Source: Nitratireductor pacificus pht-3B
GTDB taxonomy: Bacteria > Pseudomonadota > Alphaproteobacteria > Rhizobiales > Rhizobiaceae
Length of the DNA stretch: 64,000 nt
Assembly: GCF_000300335.1 (NCBI RefSeq)
Contig: NZ_AMRM01000011.1
Location: 84,892-148,891 of the forward strand
Reading direction: 5' to 3'
In this document: positions 8,901 to 17,539 of the stretch, one piece after another
Layout: each line of letters opens with the position of its first letter
How positions within the stretch are numbered: position 1 is the stretch's first letter
Position numbers and translations under genes: made by a program
The notes under the pieces: model-generated
Database searches by the model: none
The model's input: only the letters and a program-made list of their open reading frames with translations
Told to the model about the DNA's origin: nothing

Positions 8901-11456
8901 CTCAAGATCGCGCCGCGCTTCGCGGGCGAAGTTCTGGTGACGGTGGGGGCGGAGAGCCTGCTGCAGACCTTCACGGCCAGCGTGCCGGAAGAGGGGACGA
9001 CCCTCGACATTCCCGTGACGGAGGCCTTCGGCGCCGGAGCCTATGTCACGGCGACGCTCTACCGTCCGGGCGATGCGGCGGAGAACCGCCTGCCGATGCG
9101 CGCCATCGGCGTGCGCTGGCTGAAGGTCGATCCCGGGGCGCGCAAGCTCGCCCTTGATCTCGCCACCGCCGAGAAGGTCCGGCCCAGTGAAACCCTGACC
9201 ATTCCGGTCTCGGTCGGCGGGCTGGCCGCCGGCGAGGAGGCCTATGTGACCGTTGCCGCGGTCGATGTCGGCATTCTCAACCTCACGCGCTACGAAGCGC
9301 CCGATCCGGATGGCTGGTATTTTGGCCAGCGCATGCTGGGTCTCGAAATGCGCGACATCTACGAGCGGCTGATCGACGGCTCGCTCGGCGCGGCGGGACG
9401 GCTGCGCACGGGCGGCGACGGCGGCGGCATGACCGCGACCGGCAGTCCGCCCACCGAAAAGCTGATCGCCTTCCACTCCGGGATCGTCCGCCTGGATGCA
9501 GAGGGCAAGGCGGACATCGCCTTCGAGATTCCGCAGTTCAACGGAACGGCGCGGGTGATGGCCGTCGCCTGGTCAAAGAGCGGCGTCGGCAGCGCCGCGA
9601 AGGACGTGATCATCCGCGATCCGGTGGTGCTGACGACCAGCCTTCCACGCTTCATGGCGCCCGGAGACGAGGCACGCCTGCTCCTCGAGGTGGCGAACAC
9701 GGACGGTCCGGCCGGGGACTACGCCCTGACCGTCACCACCGAGGGCGCGGTCGGCGCGGACCTCAGGTCCGTGCCGTCGAGCCTGACGCTCGCCGCCGGC
9801 GGCAAGACGAGCCTGTCGCTGCCGCTCTCGGCGCAGGATGCCGGCCCGGCCGGCATCACCGTCGCGCTCAGCCACCCCTCCGGGCTGGCGGTCGAAAAGA
9901 CGGTCGGCCTGCAGGTGCGGCCCGGCGTGATGCCGGTCGCCAGCAGGCGCGTGGTGGCGCTCGCCGCCAATGGCGGCAGCCTGACGCTGGACGGGGAACT
10001 CCTGGCGGACAGTTTTGCCGACGGCGCCTCGGTGTCGGTCAGCGTGTCGCGCGCCGAGGCGTTCGACATTCCGGCGCTGCTGATGTCGCTCGACCGCTAT
10101 CCCTATGGCTGCGCCGAGCAGACCACCAGCCGCGCCCTGCCGCTGCTTTATGTCAGCGAACTGTCGAAGGCCGCGGGGCTGGAGGACGATCCGGCGATCA
10201 AGGAACGCATCGAGGACGCGATCAGGCGCGTGCTGTCCTACCAGTCCTCGTCCGGCAGCTTCGGGATGTGGGGACCGGGATCTGGCGATTTGTGGCTCGA
10301 CGCCTATGTGACGGATTTCCTGACCCGGGCGCGTGAGCAGGGCTTCCCGGTCGCCGAACAGGCGATGGCGCAGGCGCTGCAGAACCTGCAGAACTCACTT
10401 GCCTACGACACGGATGTCCAGTCGCGCGGCGGCGAGATCGCCTACGCGCTTTACGTGATGGCGCGCAACCGCAAGGCTTCGGCAGGCGACCTGCGCTACT
10501 ATCTCGACACAAGGCTGGACGACTTCGCGACACCGCTGGCCCGCGCGCAGCTCGCCGCCGGCGTGGCGCTCTATGGTGATGCGCAGCGCGCGGAAACCGG
10601 TTTCGCCTCGGCCTTCCGGCTGGCGCAGGCGGGACGCGGCGGCTACTCGGCGCGCTCGGACTACGGCTCGCGCCTGCGTGACGGTGCCGCGCTCCTGGCG
10701 CTGGCTGCCGAAAGCCGGCCGGAACCGGCGCTGGTCCCGCAGATGATCGGGCTCGTCTCCGACATGCGCGGTGCGACGCGCTATATGAGCACGCAGGACG
10801 AAGCGTGGATGCTGCTCGCCGCACGGGCGCTGAGCCAGTCGAGCGACGACATCGCGCTGATCGTCGATGGAACGGCGCATTCGGGGGCGTTCTCGCGGCG
10901 GATGTCGGGCGCGGAGGTCTCCTCCACGCCGCTGACCCTCGCCAATCGCGGGACTGACCCGGTCAACGCGGTGATCACGACGGTGGCCGCGCCGCAGCAG
11001 CCGCTGCCGGCAGGCGGCGAGGGGTTCACCATCGCGCGCACCTACTACCGCCTCGACGGGACGGAGATGAACGTGTCCGAGGCGCGGCAGAACGAGCGCT
11101 ACGTGGTGGTGCTGAATGTCACGGAGGCCAATGCATGGCCGTCGCGGATCCTCGTCTCCGATCTGCTGCCCGCCGGCTTCGAGATCGACAATCCCCGGCT
11201 GGTCGGCAGCGCCGACCTGGCGAACTTCGAATGGCTGGGCGAGACGAGCGCCGTCCACACGGAATTCCGCGACGACCGGTTCATCGCCGCCTTCGACCGC
11301 AACGGCGGCAGCGAGCGTGATTTCCGCCTCGCCTATGTGGTTCGGGCGGTGACGCCCGGCGTGTACACGCATCCGGCGGCGAGCGTCGAGGACATGTACC
11401 GGCCGCAGCTTTCGGCACGCACTGCGACCGGGTTTATGGAGGTGCTCGGGCAGTAG
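5991..11456 (+). CDS. Bacterial alpha-2-macroglobulin (periplasmic protease-trapping protein) with N-terminal PAN/Apple-like domain
   Basis: 1821 residues from the ATG at 5991, which follows GGAGGAA. A signal peptide (LSLFLALFFGITLSAAA) has no lipobox Cys, so the protein is soluble in the periplasm, unlike E. coli YfhM. Residues ~20-90 form a Cys-rich PAN/Apple-like module (DQCKAACLGDAQC). A helical repeat region follows near 110-250, then the chain of macroglobulin beta-domains. The thioester motif is intact: GCAEQ with Cys1374 and Gln1377. The family inhibits proteases by covalent trapping after bait cleavage. The next gene encodes PBP1C, the usual partner, consistent with defence and repair of the envelope. 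Confidence 0.92.
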   Translation: MRAARGLSLFLALFFGITLSAAAQDARRIVTSDNGDYFGFDLRTEQDVSLDQCKAACLGDAQCRAFTYNTRAEWCFLKSDFNRLNSFDDAVAGKVVTAGGGEDIGAAPELRFVPEHVLREAEQYRGEVMRDANAGEAGFVSLVSGAGQALASGNARGAMHDYQAAIAVEPENAALWTGLARAVTAMQLTGNESIYALQRAGTGAGVIAYDLSRSTEGRADALAALAGALERRNLFRPALSAYEASLALQPAPQVQALYADLKRRKGFRVLDHTVDSDSASPRVCVQFSEDLVKSGIDYAKYMTVENQRSVAIDQGDKELCVAGLKHGEQYRIVVRQGLPAAIGEVIAEPVPLEIYVRDRAPSLRFTGDNFVLPSSARRGIPFVSVNAASAKLVLYRVGDRGLARLLTESKFLRQLDGYEVDQVADEMGEPVWEGTVEIASELNKDVVTSIPIDEAVPERRPGIYMLTAVPEGDTSETWNSRATQWFLVSDIGLSTFTGNDGLSVFARSLASAAPAAGLKLKLLARNNEVLGEAETDADGRAVFSPGLSRGTAGLAPAAIIAENGEDDFVFLDMTRAGFDLSDRGVTGRPSPGPLDAFAWTERGIYRAGETVHASALLRDPSADAVDDLPLTFIFRRPDGVESRRIVSQGADLGGHGVDLPLPETAMRGTWTLSIHTDPKQTALSEKTFLVEDFVPDRTEFDLTSADAEIPVGGATQVTLDGRYLYGAPATGMTLEGQLTIDTTRAWEAFPGYVFGLEDEEDVDASRTALTGLPETDADGRAVFDISVDNAPSTTQLLTAEVRVQMREAGGRAVERAIDIGIAPQTEMIGIRPEFSGGQVPEGGTANFRVIAVDPDGNRVAMPGIKWSLLKVERRYQWYRNEGSWNYEPITSTSLVQEGTVAATADSEPQIGVSVDWGRYRLEVEGPEADGPISSVEFTSGWYVEASSTETPDGLEVALDREGYAVGDTAKLKIAPRFAGEVLVTVGAESLLQTFTASVPEEGTTLDIPVTEAFGAGAYVTATLYRPGDAAENRLPMRAIGVRWLKVDPGARKLALDLATAEKVRPSETLTIPVSVGGLAAGEEAYVTVAAVDVGILNLTRYEAPDPDGWYFGQRMLGLEMRDIYERLIDGSLGAAGRLRTGGDGGGMTATGSPPTEKLIAFHSGIVRLDAEGKADIAFEIPQFNGTARVMAVAWSKSGVGSAAKDVIIRDPVVLTTSLPRFMAPGDEARLLLEVANTDGPAGDYALTVTTEGAVGADLRSVPSSLTLAAGGKTSLSLPLSAQDAGPAGITVALSHPSGLAVEKTVGLQVRPGVMPVASRRVVALAANGGSLTLDGELLADSFADGASVSVSVSRAEAFDIPALLMSLDRYPYGCAEQTTSRALPLLYVSELSKAAGLEDDPAIKERIEDAIRRVLSYQSSSGSFGMWGPGSGDLWLDAYVTDFLTRAREQGFPVAEQAMAQALQNLQNSLAYDTDVQSRGGEIAYALYVMARNRKASAGDLRYYLDTRLDDFATPLARAQLAAGVALYGDAQRAETGFASAFRLAQAGRGGYSARSDYGSRLRDGAALLALAAESRPEPALVPQMIGLVSDMRGATRYMSTQDEAWMLLAARALSQSSDDIALIVDGTAHSGAFSRRMSGAEVSSTPLTLANRGTDPVNAVITTVAAPQQPLPAGGEGFTIARTYYRLDGTEMNVSEARQNERYVVVLNVTEANAWPSRILVSDLLPAGFEIDNPRLVGSADLANFEWLGETSAVHTEFRDDRFIAAFDRNGGSERDFRLAYVVRAVTPGVYTHPAASVEDMYRPQLSARTATGFMEVLGQ

Positions 11457-11488
11457 TAGGAGCAGGTTGGATGCTGGCGCTCATCGAT

Positions 11489-11644
11489 ACCCCCCTCTGG
11501 CCTGCTGGCCATCTCCCTCTCAAGGGGGGAGATTGGACTTCATCGATGGTTTCGCCGATCTTCGACCTGACCGGATGGGCTAGATGCGCAGGACCGCTGC
11601 TCTCCCCCTTTGAGGGGGAGATGGCCGGCAGGCCAGAGGGGGGT
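11489..11644. repeat. MITE-like element with ~42-base terminal inverted repeats
   Basis: The left arm 11489-11530 (ACCCCCCTCTGGCCTGCTGG and on) is nearly the exact reverse complement of the right arm 11603-11644, differing at about three positions. About 72 bases lie between. There is no transposase gene. It fills the gap between the macroglobulin and pbpC genes. Similar TCTGGCC...CATCTCCC arms are, from memory, a familiar dispersed Rhizobiales repeat. Confidence 0.75.
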
Positions 11645-11679
11645 GACGCCGCGCACCCGCCCGAACACGGCACGCCCCC

Positions 11680-13767
11680 ATGATCCGCCGCCCGCCCCTG
11701 CGCCTGCTCGCCATCGCCGGTGTCGCCCTGCTGGCGATCGTGGTGATCGGCGGTGTCGCGCTCGACCGTCTCGACCGGGCCTATCCGCCGCCGCTCGCCG
11801 AGGCGTCCCTTTCGCCGGAGGTGGTGGATCGCGACGGCGCGCTGCTGCGTGTCTATGCGGCGGCGGACGACCGCTGGCGCCTGCCCCCCGACCTCGACAC
11901 GCTCGACCCGCAGTTTCTCGCCATGCTCGTCGCCTATGAGGACAAGCGCTTCTGGTCGCATGCGGGCGTCGATGTGCGGGCGCTCGGCAGGGCGGCGCTG
12001 CAGCTTGTGCTGAACGGCCGCATCGTCTCCGGCGCCTCGACGCTCTCCATGCAGCTCGCCCGCCTGATCGAGCCGCGCGAGGAGCGCAGCCTCGGCGCGA
12101 AGCTGCGGCAGATGGCGCGTGCCGTTCAGATCGAGCGGCGGCTGACCAAGCGCGCGATCCTCGAGCGCTACCTGACCTTGGCGCCCTATGGCGGCAATCT
12201 GGAGGGCGTGCGGGCAGCGAGCCTTGCCTGGTTCGGCAAGGAGCCGCACAAGCTCGGGCTGGCCGAGGCGGCGCTGCTGGTCGCCCTGCCGCAATCGCCG
12301 GAGGCGCGGCGGCCCGACCGGCACCCGCAGACCGCGCGGAGGGCGCGCGACCGCGTGCTTGCCCGTATGGCCGGCGCCGGGGTGATTGCGGCCGGCGAGG
12401 TGGAGCGGGCATCGCTGGCTCCTGTCGCGGCACGACGCCTGCCCATGCCTGCCTACGCGGCGCATCTCGCCGACGCCGTTCGCCGCGACAGGCCCGGCGA
12501 GCGCCGGCACCAGCTTCTGATCAGCCGCAGCGCCCAGGCCGGCCTCGAGGCCGTCGCGGCCGAGGGCGCGCGGCGTCTCGGGCCGCGCGTCTCGGTGGCG
12601 ATGATCCTGACAGATGCGCAGACCGGCGCCGTGCTCGCGCGCGTCGGGTCGGCCGGCTATTTCGATGCGCGGCGGGCCGGCTGGATCGACATGAGCGTTG
12701 CCCAGCGTTCCCCCGGCTCGACGCTAAAGCCCTTCATCTTCGGCCTCGCCTTCGAGGAAGGGCTGATCATGCAGGAAACCATGATGGAGGACCGGCCAGG
12801 GAATTTTTCCGGTTACCGGCCGCGCAATTTCGATCTCGACTATCAGGGCGACGTGACGGCGCGAACGGCCCTGCAGATGTCGCTCAACGTGCCGGCGATC
12901 CGCCTGCTGGACGCGGTCGGCCCGGTGCGGCTCGTCTCCCGCATGCGGCACGCCGGCGCAGCGCCGCTGCTGCCGCCGGGCGAGACGCCCGGCCTCGCCA
13001 TCGGGCTTGGCGGCGCCGGAATGACGCTGGAAGGGCTGGTGCGGCTCTATGGCGGGCTGGCGAATGGCGGCCGGGTGCGCCCGCTGCGGGTGCTGGCCGA
13101 CAGCGACGTCGCGCCCGACCCTGCATCGGTGCTGACGCCGCAGGCAGCCTGGCAGATCGCCGACATCCTGTCGGGCGTCGCGCCGCCGCAGGGCGCGCCA
13201 CGGCTGGGCATCGCCTACAAGACCGGAACGTCCTATGGCTACCGCGACGCCTGGGCCGTGGGTTATGACGGCCGTCATGTGCTCGGCGTGTGGGCCGGGC
13301 GGCCGGATGGCGGTTCCGTGCCGGGCCTGACCGGCTATCTCGCCGCCGCGCCGATCCTGTTCGAAGCGTTCTCCCGCTCCGGCCTGGGCACCACACCCCT
13401 GCCGCGCGCGCCGGCCGGCGCCGTGCGGCTCGCCGCCTCCGAACTGCCGTTCCCGCTCCGCCGTTTCTCCGGGTCGGGGAATATCCGGGCGGCGGGCGCG
13501 CCGAGCGAACCGGCTCCGGAAATCGTCTTCCCGCCGCCGGGCGCGCGGATCGACGTCGGGTTCGCGGGAGGGGAGGGCGCGATGCCTCTGGCGCTGAAGA
13601 TCAATGGCGGCCGTGCGCCGTTCCGCTGGCTTGCCAACGGCGCGCCGGTTCCGGCCGCGTCACGCCGCCGGACGGCGTCCTGGATGCCGGACAGCAGCGG
13701 GGCCTCGACGCTGACCGTCATCGACGCCGCGGGGCGGACGGCCAGCGTGCAGGTCTTCCTCGAATAG
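11680..13767 (+). CDS. pbpC: Penicillin-binding protein 1C (bifunctional glycosyltransferase/transpeptidase)
   Basis: 695 residues. An N-terminal membrane anchor (residues 5-25) precedes a GT51 peptidoglycan glycosyltransferase with the catalytic segment YEDKRFWSHAGVD and a STLSMQLAR motif. The transpeptidase has SxxK as STLK (Ser347, Lys350), SLN, and KTGTS starting at Lys514. The last ~120 residues form the BiPBP_C beta-domain. It polymerises lipid II and in principle cross-links the glycan on the periplasmic face. Downstream position after the macroglobulin gene is the conserved arrangement; an inverted-repeat element separates the two, so pbpC may be cotranscribed or use its own promoter. 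The E. coli homologue is somewhat longer. Confidence 0.93.
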   Translation: MIRRPPLRLLAIAGVALLAIVVIGGVALDRLDRAYPPPLAEASLSPEVVDRDGALLRVYAAADDRWRLPPDLDTLDPQFLAMLVAYEDKRFWSHAGVDVRALGRAALQLVLNGRIVSGASTLSMQLARLIEPREERSLGAKLRQMARAVQIERRLTKRAILERYLTLAPYGGNLEGVRAASLAWFGKEPHKLGLAEAALLVALPQSPEARRPDRHPQTARRARDRVLARMAGAGVIAAGEVERASLAPVAARRLPMPAYAAHLADAVRRDRPGERRHQLLISRSAQAGLEAVAAEGARRLGPRVSVAMILTDAQTGAVLARVGSAGYFDARRAGWIDMSVAQRSPGSTLKPFIFGLAFEEGLIMQETMMEDRPGNFSGYRPRNFDLDYQGDVTARTALQMSLNVPAIRLLDAVGPVRLVSRMRHAGAAPLLPPGETPGLAIGLGGAGMTLEGLVRLYGGLANGGRVRPLRVLADSDVAPDPASVLTPQAAWQIADILSGVAPPQGAPRLGIAYKTGTSYGYRDAWAVGYDGRHVLGVWAGRPDGGSVPGLTGYLAAAPILFEAFSRSGLGTTPLPRAPAGAVRLAASELPFPLRRFSGSGNIRAAGAPSEPAPEIVFPPPGARIDVGFAGGEGAMPLALKINGGRAPFRWLANGAPVPAASRRRTASWMPDSSGASTLTVIDAAGRTASVQVFLE

Positions 13768-13779
13768 AGTGTTTTGCGG

Positions 13780-14703
13780 TCAGGCGGCGGTTTTGAGCGC
13801 CTCGAGCACGCGTTCGCGGACGGGCATCGGCTTGACCGCGCCATAGCCGCAGGTGGACAGGGCGGCCGCGGCATTGGCATAGCGCGCCGCCTCGAAAGGG
13901 TCGCCATGGCGATTGAGCTCGGCCAGGAAGTTGCCGTCGAACGTGTCGCCCGCGCCGGTTGCGTCCACCGCATCGACGACGATGCCGGGGACGCGGCGGC
14001 GCTCGCTGGCCGTGGCGACGAGGCAGCCCGCCTTGCCCAGCGTCAGCGCGACGATGCCGGCGCCAAGACCCAGATAGTGATCGGCGATGGCGTCGGGGTC
14101 GCTGATCCCGATGAGCTGCTCGGCGTCCTCGAGGCCGGGCAGCGCGATGTCGGCCTTGCGCATCGCGGCGTCCGTCAGGGCGCGGGCGCGATCAAGTGGC
14201 CACAGCTTGAGGCGCAGATTGGTGTCGAACGAAACCTTCGTGCCGGCGGCGCGTGCAATCTCGATTGCCGCCAGGGCGGCATCGCAGGCCTCCGGGCTGA
14301 TCGCCATGGAGATGCCGGAAAGATGCAGGATGTCCGCCCGTTCGATCATGCCACGCGGCAGGTCTTCGGGACGCACGCGGCTCGCGGCCGATCCCTTGCG
14401 CAGATAGGAGAAGACGTGGCCGCTCTCGCCATGGCTGACGAAGTAGACGCCTGTATGCGCGTCGTCCCGGCGGATGACGGTTGAGGCATCGACGCCGTTC
14501 TCCGCCCAGAGCTGCATGAAACTGTCGCCGAACGCGTCGGCGCCGAGCGCGGTGAAGAAGCCGACCGAGGCGCCTGCGCGCGCTGCGGCGATGGCCGCGT
14601 TGGAGGTGTCTCCGCCATGGCCGAATAGATAACGTCCGGTATCGTCGGTCTGGTTGAACTCGACCATCGGTTCGCCCATGCAGATGATCTTCGGATCGCT
14701 CAT
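13780..14703 (-). CDS. kdgK: 2-keto-3-deoxygluconate kinase (PfkB family)
   Basis: 307 residues. PfkB (ribokinase-like) fold: N-terminal GEPMVEFNQ, the glycine-rich GHGGDTSNAA substrate loop, and the C-terminal signature DATGAGDTFDG with the catalytic Asp and anion hole. The N-terminal pattern and overall similarity fit KdgK, which phosphorylates 2-keto-3-deoxy-D-gluconate to KDPG in the cytoplasm. Substrate within the PfkB family is an inference. It converges on pbpC with only 12 bases between stops and stands alone. Confidence 0.82.
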   Translation of the reverse strand: MSDPKIICMGEPMVEFNQTDDTGRYLFGHGGDTSNAAIAAARAGASVGFFTALGADAFGDSFMQLWAENGVDASTVIRRDDAHTGVYFVSHGESGHVFSYLRKGSAASRVRPEDLPRGMIERADILHLSGISMAISPEACDAALAAIEIARAAGTKVSFDTNLRLKLWPLDRARALTDAAMRKADIALPGLEDAEQLIGISDPDAIADHYLGLGAGIVALTLGKAGCLVATASERRRVPGIVVDAVDATGAGDTFDGNFLAELNRHGDPFEAARYANAAAALSTCGYGAVKPMPVRERVLEALKTAA

Positions 14704-14875
14704 GGCTCTCTGTCTCTCCCTCGCTCGGCCGTTCCCGGCGGACCTTCTTTAGACCAGTTCGCCAGCTCATGGAAACGCCGAACCGCTCTGTCTTCCCGTT
14801 TCGCGTTTACGAGGACGCCGGGCCTGAGCCGATGATGAACATCCGTCGAGAAAGCTTGTCCGGGCAGGATAGCCG

Positions 14876-16249
14876 TCAGCGCGCGCCGCGGCCGAAGAGG
14901 ACCGTGCTGATGGTCGAGATCACGATGAGGATGTCCAGATCGACCGACAGGTGCTTGATGTAGTAGAGATCGTAGGAGAGCTTGTCGATCTCCTCCTTGG
15001 TCGTCTCCGCATAGCCGGAATTGACCTGCGCCCAGCCGGTGATGCCGGGCAGGACCAGCGAGCGGTGGATGAATTTTGGCTCGGCTGCCTCGCTCTCCTG
15101 TGCCACGTACTCGGCCACGGGCCGCGGTCCGATCAGGCTCATCTCACCGCGCCAGATGTTGAGCAATTGCGGCAGCTCGTCGAGGCGGAGCCGGCGCAGG
15201 AACCCGCATCCCTTTATGATCCGGCTGTCCCTCGCGCGGGTCGCGCCGCCGTCCTGACCCTGGTACATGGTGCGGAACTTCAGCATGCTGAACGGCCGCC
15301 CGCCATAGCCGCGCCTTGTCTGGATGAAGATGGCTGGCCCGCCGTCGAGCGCGCGGATATAGAGCCAGATCAGGATCCCCAGGGGCGCGGTGATCGGAGC
15401 GGAGATCAGCACGGCGATGACGTCGAGTGCGCGCTTGGCCTTCGAATAGTAGATCTGGCTGGGGCTGTAGGCGAGGTGCGACACGTCGAAGGCGTCGACG
15501 TCCACGCGTCCCTGCCGCAGCTCGAGAAAGCTGATCCACGGGGTGACCTCGGCGCCGATCATGTGCGCGCGCGTCAGGAAAACCGCCCATTCGGGGTGAT
15601 GGTGGGTTTCCGCATCGATGAGAACGCGGTCGAAGCCGCTCAGATCGGCGTTCTGGTCACGGATGATGGCGACCTTGCCGCCGAGCAGCGCGCTGACCCT
15701 GTGCGCGTCCGGGAAGGCGAGGAGCGCGATGCGGTCCTGCAGCGAGCGCCTCAGCTTCAGATTGGCGGCGATCATGACCACCGTGACGACGGGATAGGCG
15801 CAGAGCAGGCCCGTGTAACTGACCGGGATCCGGGCGGCCGAGAGCACCGCCACCGCGGCATTGAAGAAGATGAGCGTGACGAAGACGGCGATGGTGAACG
15901 GATACTCCTGCCGGCGCAGGCCCAGAAGCGCGATGGCGATCATCAGGGGCAGGATGAAGAGTACGGCGCAGACGATGAGCAGATTGTCCCAGTCCTGCCG
16001 ATGCGCATTGAGGATGAACGCCGCATAGACCAGGCATTGCAGGACGCCGGCCACCAGGATTTCCGGCAGCATCCGCGTCAGATAGGACAGGGATCTGTAG
16101 CGGCGCACGGATGCGCCATGACCGAGTATGGTGCTCAGATCGGGCGAGGGTTCACTTCTTGGGCGCGCGGAAGCGGGTTTGACGCCATGCTTTCTTGGTG
16201 AAGGGCTTTTCTCGCCCTGGTCCCTGGAGGAGCTGGAAACGTTCTTCAA
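14876..16249 (-). CDS. Polyprenyl-phosphate sugar-1-phosphate transferase (exopolysaccharide initiation)
   Basis: 457 residues from a TTG at 16249; no good ribosome binding site precedes it, and the first internal ATG would give about 398. Four hydrophobic segments near residues 60-155 precede a cytoplasmic region, then the catalytic sugar transferase domain (residues ~270-455) with an embedded hydrophobic segment and the family blocks KFRTM, LRRLRLDELPQLLNI, GEMSLIGPRP and GITGWAQVNSGY. Such enzymes (WbaP/ExoY type) move a hexose-1-phosphate from a UDP-sugar to undecaprenyl phosphate, the first step of EPS or capsule synthesis. No other polysaccharide genes are nearby, so this is an orphan. 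Confidence 0.88.
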   Translation of the reverse strand: MKNVSSSSRDQGEKSPSPRKHGVKPASARPRSEPSPDLSTILGHGASVRRYRSLSYLTRMLPEILVAGVLQCLVYAAFILNAHRQDWDNLLIVCAVLFILPLMIAIALLGLRRQEYPFTIAVFVTLIFFNAAVAVLSAARIPVSYTGLLCAYPVVTVVMIAANLKLRRSLQDRIALLAFPDAHRVSALLGGKVAIIRDQNADLSGFDRVLIDAETHHHPEWAVFLTRAHMIGAEVTPWISFLELRQGRVDVDAFDVSHLAYSPSQIYYSKAKRALDVIAVLISAPITAPLGILIWLYIRALDGGPAIFIQTRRGYGGRPFSMLKFRTMYQGQDGGATRARDSRIIKGCGFLRRLRLDELPQLLNIWRGEMSLIGPRPVAEYVAQESEAAEPKFIHRSLVLPGITGWAQVNSGYAETTKEEIDKLSYDLYYIKHLSVDLDILIVISTISTVLFGRGAR

Positions 16250-16552
16250 TGCAAAGGTCGTCCCGCGAATGACAGCCGGTATCGTTTTGTTTCAGGTTGT
16301 AACAATATTTTGCGCAACCTTCGGTTATGCTCTGTACAGACTGATTGGCCTTCCGGCAACTACTCAATTCGAACCCTGCGAACAAGCCTCGTTTGGGACC
16401 CTCCGCCGACAGGGTTAGGATAGTCTTGCACCGTTCCGCGGGTTTCGTCACGGATGCGGGAAACGCGGGAGCAAATTGCGCTGCCTGGCATTTACGATTC
16501 GCCCGCCAGGCACTACCAAGCGGGTTCCCGATCCCGTCTCGTTCGGTTACCC
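16250..16552. other. Intergenic region between divergent sugar transferase and DMT transporter genes
   Basis: 303 bases. It is AT-richer than its flanks around 16280-16350 (ATCGTTTTGTTTCAGGTTGT and downstream), which fits promoters for both genes. No convincing small gene, repeat or RNA seen. Confidence 0.5.
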
Positions 16553-17458
16553 ATGTATCGCAAGGCCTATCTCTTCCTCTGTCTCACGACCCTGTTCTGG
16601 GGCGGCAATGCCGTGGCCAGCCGGCTCGCTGTGGGGCATATCTCGCCGCTGCTGCTGACAACGATGCGGTGGGTCATCGGCGTGTCCCTTCTGTATGTCT
16701 TCGCCCACGGGCACTTGAGGCGCGACTGGCCGGCGATACGGCGCAAGCTGCCGCTGCTGATGGCGCTCGGAGGGCTGGGCTTCACCGGCTTCAACGCCGT
16801 TTTCTACAGCGCGGCGCAGTTCACATCCGCCGTCAATCTCTCCATCGAGCAGGGCGCCATCCCGATGGTGATCTTCCTGGCCAACTTCATCCTGTTCCGC
16901 ATGCGGGTGACGGTCCTGCAGATCGCCGGCTTCGTGCTGTCGCTGGTCGGCGTGGCGCTGGTCGCCAGCCATGGCGATTTCTCGCGCCTTCTGGAGCTGG
17001 ACGTGAATTTCGGCGACGCGATGATGCTGGTCGCGGTGGTGCTTTATGCCGGTTACTCGGTCGGTCTGAAGGTCAAGCCCGACATCCACTGGCTGAGCCT
17101 GATGTTCATCCTTTCGCTGTTCGCGCTCATCGCTTCCCTGCCGCTGCTCGCCTGGGAGGCTGCGACCGACCGCATGATCGTTCCCGACCTGCAGGGCTGG
17201 CTGGTGCTGCTCTATGCGGCGATCTTTCCCTCGGTCCTGGCGCAGACCCTGTTCATTCGCGGCAACGAACTGATCGGCGGCAATCGCGCTGGGCTGTTCA
17301 TCAATCTGGTGCCGATCTTCGGCACGCTGCTGTCCATCGTGATCCTCGGCGAGGACTTCTTCCTCTATCACGCCTTTGCCCTGATCATGGTGATGGGCGG
17401 GATCTGGCTGGCCGAGCAGAGCGGCCGCAAGATGGCGCTGCAAGAGACGGGCCTCTGA
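16553..17458 (+). CDS. EamA/DMT-superfamily transporter
   Basis: 301 residues from the ATG at 16553; the frame extends upstream but this Met starts the first membrane helix. Ten hydrophobic segments in two five-helix halves, each with the EamA pattern: first half opening with FLCLTTLFWGGNAVASRLAV, second half with GDAMMLVAVVLYAGYSVGLK. Proteins of this family export metabolites such as amino acids or purines. Substrate unknown. Confidence 0.85.
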   Translation: MYRKAYLFLCLTTLFWGGNAVASRLAVGHISPLLLTTMRWVIGVSLLYVFAHGHLRRDWPAIRRKLPLLMALGGLGFTGFNAVFYSAAQFTSAVNLSIEQGAIPMVIFLANFILFRMRVTVLQIAGFVLSLVGVALVASHGDFSRLLELDVNFGDAMMLVAVVLYAGYSVGLKVKPDIHWLSLMFILSLFALIASLPLLAWEAATDRMIVPDLQGWLVLLYAAIFPSVLAQTLFIRGNELIGGNRAGLFINLVPIFGTLLSIVILGEDFFLYHAFALIMVMGGIWLAEQSGRKMALQETGL

Positions 17459-17472
17459 TCAATCCCTGATGG

Positions 17473-17508
17473 AAAAAGCCCTCCCCGACCGGGCGGTCGA
17501 GGAGGGCT
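17473..17508 (-). terminator. Rho-independent terminator of serA
   Basis: AGCCCTCC (17477-17484) pairs with GGAGGGCT (17501-17508), with a further GACC/GGTC stem inside. Read on the minus strand the hairpin is followed by five T, just beyond the serA stop. Confidence 0.85.
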
Positions 17509-17539
17509 GGAGGCAAGCACCCGCCGACAGCGTAAGCGG

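Noticed and set aside
4674..9476. A 1600-codon open frame on the minus strand spanning most of the macroglobulin gene
   Set aside because: Only the part below 5615 is a protein (the hydrolase). The rest is rich in Arg, His and Gly, has no start signal and is antisense to a gene with clear domains.
14951..16201. A 416-codon plus-strand frame over the sugar transferase
   Set aside because: Charged low-complexity translation, no start site, antisense to a recognised enzyme.
16152..16451. A 99-codon minus-strand frame upstream of the sugar transferase
   Set aside because: It overlaps the probable start and promoter of the sugar transferase in another frame and has no coding pattern.
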